Program-made: the position numbers and the translations under genes | Notes under the pieces: generated by a model | Told to the model about the DNA's origin: nothing | Seen by the model: only the letters and a program-made list of their open reading frames with translations | The model's database searches: none | In this document: positions 6,945 to 11,558 of the stretch, in pieces | Layout: each line of letters begins with the position of its first letter | Numbering within the stretch: position 1 is the first letter of the stretch | NCBI GenBank assembly: GCA_035620515.1 | Contig: DASPGR010000300.1 | Span: 1-13,642 of the forward strand | Direction: 5' to 3' | Length of the DNA: 13,642 nt | From: SG8-41 sp035620515 | GTDB taxonomy: Bacteria; Pseudomonadota; Gammaproteobacteria; Burkholderiales; SG8-41

Positions 6945-7298
6945 ATGTTCCTGCGCCTGCTCGCTGCCGCGCTGCTTCTCGCGTTTTCGCCACTGGTCTG
7001 GGCACAGGCCGATGCCCAGTCGAAGCCTCCTGCGCTCCAGCCGCTGCCCGAACCGCCTCCCCCGCCGCCGGGCTACGAGCCGGATCCGGCGCTCGAGCCG
7101 CAGGTGACGATCCGCAAGCGCGGCGAGGACACCGTCGAGGAGTACCGCATCAACGGCCGCCTCTACATGGTCAAGGTGACCCCGCCGCACGGCACTCCGT
7201 ACTATCTCGTCGACCGCCAGGGCGACGGCGTCTTCGACCGCCAGGACGACCTCGGCACCGACGTGCGGCCGCCGATGTGGGTCATATTCTCTTTCTGA
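6945..7298 (+). CDS. DUF2782 family exported protein
   Basis: This 117-residue protein matches DUF2782, a small proteobacterial family of unknown function often encoded between polA and the ThrB2-type thrB. It has a signal peptide (MFLRLLAAALLLAFSPLVWA, cleavage near 20-21), a proline-rich spacer (residues 30-45, with six prolines in a row) and the conserved C-terminal part: VTIRKRGEDTVEEYRINGRL, MVKVTPPHGTPYYLVD, a DRQGDGVFDRQDDLG loop and the ending PMWVIFSF. The acidic D-x-D-G-x-F-D-R loop resembles a metal-binding loop, but that is only a resemblance. The ATG at 6945 was chosen because GGAAAGG lies eight bases upstream and a promoter-like pair ends at 6925. In-frame ATGs at 6924 and 6852 are alternatives and would lengthen the N-terminus by 7 or 31 residues. 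A terminator follows at 7329-7349. Confidence 0.85.
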   Translation: MFLRLLAAALLLAFSPLVWAQADAQSKPPALQPLPEPPPPPPGYEPDPALEPQVTIRKRGEDTVEEYRINGRLYMVKVTPPHGTPYYLVDRQGDGVFDRQDDLGTDVRPPMWVIFSF

Positions 7299-7328
7299 CC
7301 CCGGCGCAGGCCGGATAGCGACTGCGCG

Positions 7329-7349
7329 AGCCCCCGAACGGGGGCTTTT
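7329..7349 (+). terminator. Rho-independent terminator after the DUF2782 gene
   Basis: A perfect seven-base-pair stem, AGCCCCC (7329-7335) with GGGGGCT (7340-7346), encloses a four-base loop and runs into TTTT (7346-7349). It starts 30 bases past the stop of the DUF2782 gene and lies 34 bases before thrB. It therefore probably separates the two genes into different transcripts, leaving thrB to a promoter in the remaining short gap. Confidence 0.75.
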
Positions 7350-7382
7350 GCGTTCCGGGGGCACCGTTTACCATTCACCGGC

Positions 7383-8333
7383 ATGTCGGTCTTTACTCCC
7401 GTATCGGCGGACGAGCTCGCCGCGTGGCTCGAGCGCTACGACGCTGGCAGCCTCGTCTCCCATGAGGGCATTGCCGCCGGGATCGAGAACACCAACTACT
7501 TCGTGACGACGAGCCGGGACCGCTTCGTGCTCACCCTGTTCGAGAAGCTCACGCTGGCGGAGCTGCCCTTCTACCTGGGACTCATGGATCATCTCGCCGA
7601 TCGCGGCGTGCCCAGCGCCAAGCCGGTGCGCGATCGCAAAGGCGATTTCCTGAGGGAGCTCAATGGAAAACCTGCTGCGCTGGTGCGCTTTCTCGCGGGT
7701 CGCGACATCGCAGAGCCGAACGTGGAGCACTGTGCCCGGGTGGGAGGCGTGCTTGCAGATATCCATCGCGCCGGTGAGTCGTACACGGGAAAAATGGACA
7801 ATCCGCGCGGCCCGCGCTGGTGGAAATCCGTAATGCCCGAGATACTGCCTTTCCTGGGAGCGGAGGACGCGGCGCTCTACCGGGAAGAGGTGCGCTTCCA
7901 GGCGCTTTATCGCCTCGAGGACCTGCCGCTGGGGCCGATTCATGCCGACCTCTTCCGTGACAACGTGCTGTGGGAGGACGGGCGCCTCTCCGGTGTCATC
8001 GACTTCTACTTTGCCTGCACCGATCGCCTGCTCTACGATGTTGCGGTTGCCGTGAACGACTGGTGCGTGGAGCCGGCCGGCACTTTGAACGCCGCCCGCA
8101 CCGGGGCGCTGCTTGAGGCCTATGGCCGCGTCCGTCCCTTCACCGCGATCGAGCGCGGCGCGTGGCCCGTCATGCTGCGTGCGGCTGCGCTGCGTTTCTG
8201 GGTGTCGCGGCTCTACGACTTCTACCTGCCGCGCGCGGGCGAGCTGACGCATGCCAAGGATCCCAATCATTTCCGCCGCATACTCTCGAGCCACGTCGAA
8301 CGCGAGCGCGATCTGCCTCAGCTCGCACATTGA
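7383..8333 (+). CDS. thrB: Homoserine kinase, ThrB2 / aminoglycoside-phosphotransferase-like family
   Basis: This enzyme phosphorylates L-homoserine with ATP to give O-phosphohomoserine, the step before threonine synthase. The 316-residue protein is the APH/choline-kinase-fold homoserine kinase, not the GHMP-kinase ThrB of enterics. Visible features are the N-terminal EGIAAGIENTNYFV region, the Brenner motif HADLFRDN (His187, Asp189, Asn194) carrying the catalytic aspartate, and the metal-binding aspartate in VIDFYF (Asp207). The ending FRRILSSHVERERDLPQL is also typical. The start at 7383 has no clear Shine-Dalgarno. A weak TACCAT at 7369-7374 is the only -10-like hexamer after the preceding terminator and would make a very short leader. 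The placement after polA-DUF2782 is typical for betaproteobacteria. Confidence 0.95.
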   Translation: MSVFTPVSADELAAWLERYDAGSLVSHEGIAAGIENTNYFVTTSRDRFVLTLFEKLTLAELPFYLGLMDHLADRGVPSAKPVRDRKGDFLRELNGKPAALVRFLAGRDIAEPNVEHCARVGGVLADIHRAGESYTGKMDNPRGPRWWKSVMPEILPFLGAEDAALYREEVRFQALYRLEDLPLGPIHADLFRDNVLWEDGRLSGVIDFYFACTDRLLYDVAVAVNDWCVEPAGTLNAARTGALLEAYGRVRPFTAIERGAWPVMLRAAALRFWVSRLYDFYLPRAGELTHAKDPNHFRRILSSHVERERDLPQLAH

Positions 8334-8338
8334 GCCGC

Positions 8339-8344
8339 TATAAT
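8339..8344 (+). promoter_or_regulatory. Possible -10 box (TATAAT) before the BPSS1780-family gene
   Basis: A perfect TATAAT begins six bases after the thrB stop codon. It would start a transcript near 8351 with a leader of about 54 bases before the ATG at 8405. No good -35 hexamer sits 16-18 bases upstream, inside the end of thrB, so this is a candidate only. Co-transcription with thrB is equally possible. Confidence 0.4.
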
Positions 8345-8404
8345 CGGCAGACCGAGCAGCGGCGCCCCCGGAATCCTTTGGCTCCCCAATTGCCCCATCA
8401 AAAC

Positions 8405-9157
8405 ATGCAAGCCCGCAGCGTCGCCGCGGCGCAAGGCTGGGCGTGGATCGTCGGCGGCGTGCGGATCTTCCGCAAGAGCCCGGCACAGTGGATCGGCGTG
8501 CTCCTCGTGCTGTTCATCGCGCTGAAGGTCGTGAACTACGTGCCCGTCCTCGCGCTGGTCGCAGTGCTCCTGATGCCGGTTTTCGTCGCGGGGCTCATGG
8601 ACGGGTGCCGCGCGCTCACGCAGGGCCGCCGGCTGGAATTCATGCATCTGCTGAGCGGCTTCCGCAGGAATGCGGCCCATCTCGTGACGCTGGGCGGCGT
8701 CTACCTGGTGGGGAACCTGCTGATTCTCATGATCGTGGCGCACCTCGGCGGAGAGGCCTTCACCGCGATCGCGGAAACGCTCGGCAAGAATGCGGCGCCC
8801 ACGCCCGAGCAGGCCGAGAAGCTGCAGGCGGCCGCGGGATCGGTCACCCAGGCGGCGCTGGTGGGCACCGCGCTCTCCCTGCCATTATTGATGGCGCTCT
8901 GGTTTGCACCGCTGCTCACGTTCTTTCACGACGCGCGGCCCTGGGCCGCGTTGAAGTCGAGCTTTCTCGCCTGCCTGCGCAACGTCCTGCCGATGTCGGT
9001 CTACGGGCTCGCGATACTTGCGGCGCTCGTCGTGCTCGTGCCCTTGGGTTTCAGGCTGGGCTTCTACGACGCCGGCCTGTGGATGATCGCTCCGGTGCTG
9101 GTGCCTTCGATCTACGCGAGCTACGAGGACCTCTACCCCGAGCGCGCGGCTTCGTGA
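8405..9157 (+). CDS. BPSS1780-family integral membrane protein
   Basis: The 250-residue protein resembles the betaproteobacterial membrane proteins named after Burkholderia BPSS1780, whose function is unknown. It begins MQARSVAAAQGWAWIVGGVR, a conserved amphipathic start followed by FRKSPAQWI. Hydrophobic segments suitable as membrane helices are at about 28-45, 47-66, 92-113, 152-172 and 196-218, possibly with a sixth at 222-238. A charged loop, GKNAAPTPEQAEKLQAAAG (128-146), separates helices three and four. The C-terminus SIYASYEDLYPERAAS is polar. The start at 8405 lacks a Shine-Dalgarno but is the natural family start. The gene follows thrB by 71 bases and converges on uvrD, with only 15 bases between the stops, where a G-rich hairpin-forming repeat sits. 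Substrate or partner cannot be told from the sequence. Confidence 0.8.
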   Translation: MQARSVAAAQGWAWIVGGVRIFRKSPAQWIGVLLVLFIALKVVNYVPVLALVAVLLMPVFVAGLMDGCRALTQGRRLEFMHLLSGFRRNAAHLVTLGGVYLVGNLLILMIVAHLGGEAFTAIAETLGKNAAPTPEQAEKLQAAAGSVTQAALVGTALSLPLLMALWFAPLLTFFHDARPWAALKSSFLACLRNVLPMSVYGLAILAALVVLVPLGFRLGFYDAGLWMIAPVLVPSIYASYEDLYPERAAS

Positions 9158-9165
9158 TGTTTCCA

Positions 9166-9202
9166 CTCCCTCTCAGGGGGAGGGGGAAGGGGTGGGGGTA
9201 GG
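9166..9202. repeat. G-rich dispersed-type repeat with hairpin and G-quadruplex pattern at the uvrD 3' end
   Basis: The plus strand has G runs of 5, 5, 4 and 5 (9176-9198) separated by only 1, 2 and 1 bases, a strong match to a G-quadruplex pattern. Overlapping it is a stem, CTCCC (9166-9170) with GGGAG (9178-9182), or a longer nine-pair version in RNA using G-U pairs. The uvrD stop codon lies inside (9173-9175). On the minus strand the element encodes the last residues of UvrD, PTPTPSPSP. Its composition resembles the C-rich intergenic repeats common in environmental proteobacteria; that resemblance is from memory. Confidence 0.6.
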
Positions 9203-11473
9203 TGCAAGGCGCGCGTACTCCAGCATGAGCCATTTCAGCCCGCCGCTGCGGAAATTGACCTGGACAAGCGCCTCCGGGCCGCGCCCTTCCGCGTTGACGA
9301 TGACGCCGGTGCCGAAGGTGGGATGCACCACGCTTTGGCCGACACGCAACGCGGTCGCCGCTTCGGAGCCCGGGATTCCGGGTACCGTGTTCACCCTCGA
9401 AGCGGCTGCTCCCGCGGCCCTGAGTTCCGGGCTTCGAGCCCCGAACTCTGAACTACGAGCCCCGAGCCTTGCACTAACGCGCTTCATCAGCGCGTCGGGA
9501 ATCTCCTGGAAAAAGCGCGAGGCGATTCCGTAACGCGTCTGCCCGTGGAGCATCCGGCTCTGCGCAAGCGACAGATAGAGCCTGCGCCGCGCCCGGGTGA
9601 GCGCCACGTACATCAACCGTCGCTCCTCCTCGATGCCGTCGGCCTCGGTCAGGCTGTTCTCGTGCGGGAAGAGCCCCTCCTCGAGTCCGCTCACGAAGAC
9701 GCTGTGAAACTCGAGGCCCTTTGCCGAGTGAACTGTCATGAGCTGCAGCGCCCGCGTTCCGGCCTGCGCCTGGTGCTCGCCGGCTTCGAGCGCCGCGTGG
9801 GCGAGAAACGCGGTCAACTCGTCCGGCTCATCGGCGCCGATTGCCTCGCCTGCAGGCTGAACGTCGCGCTCGGCAACGAAGAGCGTCGCCGCGTTGATGA
9901 GCTCGGACAGGTTCTCGAGACGGTCCGCCCCTTCCTTTTCCGCCTTGTAATGCGCTCTCAGGCCGCTCGTCTCGACTACCTGCTCGATGGTCTCCGGCAA
10001 CGGCAAGCCCTTCGTCGCTTCCCGCATCTTTTCAATAAGGGCCACGAATGCGGGAATCCCCTTCCCCGGTGATGGGTGATGGGTGATGGGTGACGGGTTT
10101 GCGACTTCGCCGGCATTCGCTTCTGCCTTCTGCCCTCTGCCTTCTGCCTTGAGGAGAGCGGCCCCCCATAAGCTGACCCCGCGCTCCCTGGCGCTGTCCT
10201 GCAATTGCTCCAGGGTGCGGTTCCCGATCCCGCGCGCAGGAAAGTTGATGATGCGCATCAGCGCTCCGTCATCGTCCGGGTTGGCGACGAGCCTCAAATA
10301 CGCAAGCGCGTGCTTCACCTCCTGGCGCTCGAAGAATCGCAGGCCCCCGTAGACGCGATACGGCGTTCCCGCCTTGAAGAGCGCGTGCTCGATCACGCGG
10401 GACTGGGCATTGGAGCGGTAAAGGACCGCGATATCGTCGAGCGCGATGCCGTCGGCGCGCAGGGCCCGCACCTCGTCCACGATAAAGGCGGCCTCGTCGA
10501 GGTCGGTCGGCGCCTCGAACACCCTGAGCGGCTCGCCCCTCGCCTCCGCCGTCCAGAGGTTCTTGCCCAGGCGCCTGCGGTTATGGCCGATCAACGCGTT
10601 GGCGGCATCGAGAATGTGGCCGTGCGAGCGGTAGTTCTGCTCGAGCTTGATCAGGCGCTCGATCGCAAAGTCGCGCTGGAGCTCCTGCATGTTGGCCGCA
10701 GAGGCCCCGCGGAACGCGTAGATCGACTGGTCGTCATCACCCACCGCGAAGAGGGCGCTCTCCGGTCCCGCGAGCTGTTTCAGCCAGCGGTATTGCAGCC
10801 GATTGGTGTCCTGGAACTCGTCGACCAGGATGTGCCGGAACCGCTCGCCGTAGTGCCCGCGCAGCACTTCGCTGCGCGACAGCAGCTCGTATGAGCGCAG
10901 CAGGAGCTCCGCGAAATCGACCACGCCCTCGCGCTGGCACAGCTCGTCGTAGGCCGCGTAGATTTCCTTCATGCGCCGCGTGTACTCGTCATGCGCCTCG
11001 ACATCCGGCGCGCGCAGCCCCTCCTCCTTGTTCGCCGCGATGAACCACTGCACCTGGCGCGGGGGGAACCGTTCCTCGTCGGCGTTCAGGCCCTTCAACA
11101 GCCGCTTGATGACGGAGAGCTGGTCCTGGGTATCGAGAATCTGGAAGAGCTGCGGCAGGTTCGCTTCGCGGAAATGCGCGCGCAGCATCCGGTTGCAGAG
11201 GCCGTGGAACGTTCCGACCCACATTCCGCGCGTGTTGATCGGCAGCATCGCGGAGATCCGCGCGAGCATCTCCTTCGCGGCCTTGTTGGTGAAGGTCACC
11301 GCCATGAGTCCCATGGGGCTTGCCTGACCGGTCTGGATGAGCCACGCCGCGCGCGTCGTGAGCACGCGCGTCTTGCCGCTGCCCGCGCCCGCGAGGACGA
11401 GCGCGGACTGATGCGGGAGCGTCACCGCCTCGAGTTGCCGCTCGTTGAGACCGGAAAGAAATCCTGGGGACAT
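9173..11473 (-). CDS. uvrD: UvrD-type superfamily 1A DNA helicase with repeat-encoded linkers and tail
   Basis: UvrD is a 3'-to-5' helicase that acts in mismatch repair, nucleotide excision repair and removal of RecA filaments. The 766-residue protein has all core motifs: Walker A GAGSGKT (29-35), DEFQD (218-222), QSIYAFRGA (249-257), QNYRS (279-283), TVHSAKGLEF (580-589) and VALTRAR (623-629), plus the C-terminal FGTGVIVNAEG...GLKWLMLEYARL domain. It is longer than E. coli UvrD (720). The extra length includes residues 441-470 in the 2B region, 668-687 in the linker to the C-terminal domain and a 757-766 Pro/Thr/Ser tail, all encoded by simple repeats. The start at 11473 gives the usual MSPGFLSGLNERQLEAV N-terminus; the open frame upstream runs into leuS. 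A minus-strand TATAAT at 11496-11501 leaves a leader of roughly 16 bases. The repeats spare every catalytic motif, so the enzyme is probably active. Confidence 0.96.
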   Translation of the reverse strand: MSPGFLSGLNERQLEAVTLPHQSALVLAGAGSGKTRVLTTRAAWLIQTGQASPMGLMAVTFTNKAAKEMLARISAMLPINTRGMWVGTFHGLCNRMLRAHFREANLPQLFQILDTQDQLSVIKRLLKGLNADEERFPPRQVQWFIAANKEEGLRAPDVEAHDEYTRRMKEIYAAYDELCQREGVVDFAELLLRSYELLSRSEVLRGHYGERFRHILVDEFQDTNRLQYRWLKQLAGPESALFAVGDDDQSIYAFRGASAANMQELQRDFAIERLIKLEQNYRSHGHILDAANALIGHNRRRLGKNLWTAEARGEPLRVFEAPTDLDEAAFIVDEVRALRADGIALDDIAVLYRSNAQSRVIEHALFKAGTPYRVYGGLRFFERQEVKHALAYLRLVANPDDDGALMRIINFPARGIGNRTLEQLQDSARERGVSLWGAALLKAEGRGQKAEANAGEVANPSPITHHPSPGKGIPAFVALIEKMREATKGLPLPETIEQVVETSGLRAHYKAEKEGADRLENLSELINAATLFVAERDVQPAGEAIGADEPDELTAFLAHAALEAGEHQAQAGTRALQLMTVHSAKGLEFHSVFVSGLEEGLFPHENSLTEADGIEEERRLMYVALTRARRRLYLSLAQSRMLHGQTRYGIASRFFQEIPDALMKRVSARLGARSSEFGARSPELRAAGAAASRVNTVPGIPGSEAATALRVGQSVVHPTFGTGVIVNAEGRGPEALVQVNFRSGGLKWLMLEYARLAPTPTPSPSP
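9418..9466. repeat. Degenerate heptanucleotide array in the uvrD C-terminal linker
   Basis: Seven consecutive plus-strand units in phase read CCCTGAG, TTCCGGG, CTTCGAG, CCCCGAA, CTCTGAA, CTACGAG, CCCCGAG, with a rough consensus CYCCGAR. On the minus strand they encode UvrD residues 670-686, giving the seven-residue periodic peptide GARSSEF then GARSPEL. The place corresponds to the variable linker between the 2A core and the C-terminal domain. The units are diverged, so the array looks older than the one at 10071. Confidence 0.6.
10071..10098. repeat. Heptanucleotide array GATGGGT in uvrD, G-quadruplex pattern
   Basis: Three perfect GATGGGT units (10071-10091) and one GACGGGT (10092-10098) lie in tandem on the plus strand. 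They encode UvrD residues 459-468 (NPSPITHHPS) on the minus strand. The four GGG runs are spaced by exactly four bases, fitting the canonical G3N4 quadruplex pattern on the template strand of uvrD. The preceding seven bases, CCCCGGT, may be a decayed unit. Confidence 0.8.
10121..10148. repeat. Heptanucleotide array TTCTGCC in uvrD
   Basis: Four tandem plus-strand units read TTCTGCC, TTCTGCC, CTCTGCC, TTCTGCC. On the minus strand they encode UvrD residues 442-451 (KAEGRGQKAE). Between this array and the GATGGGT array, 10099-10112 reads TTGCGAC and TTCGCCG, two further seven-base blocks resembling the polA units, followed by eight unique bases. The region 10071-10148 may therefore be one composite array. 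Confidence 0.8.
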
Positions 11474-11495
11474 CGGAACCGGAGATCCAGCGCCG

Positions 11496-11501
11496 ATTAT
11501 A
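11496..11501 (-). promoter_or_regulatory. Possible -10 box (TATAAT) for uvrD
   Basis: A perfect minus-strand TATAAT lies 23 bases before the uvrD ATG. The start site would be near 11489, giving a leader of about 16 bases without a strong Shine-Dalgarno. No clear -35 hexamer is visible at standard spacing. A LexA-type operator was looked for in this gap and not seen. Confidence 0.45.
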
Positions 11502-11529
11502 GGACAGCGGGCCCGCGGGCCGATGCGGT

Positions 11530-11535
11530 TATAAT
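11530..11535 (+). promoter_or_regulatory. Possible -10 box (TATAAT) for leuS
   Basis: A perfect plus-strand TATAAT lies 23 bases before the leuS ATG, a mirror image of the uvrD box 28 bases away. The start site near 11542 would give a leader of about 17 bases with no visible ribosome site. I see no convincing -35 hexamer and no T-box or attenuator; the gap is too short for one. Confidence 0.45.
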
Positions 11536-11558
11536 TTCCGCTTTGTTCACGCCCGCTC

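Noticed and set aside
10071..10148. Direct repeats as a possible CRISPR array
   Set aside because: Units are seven bases in tandem without spacers and sit inside a coding frame, with no cas genes.
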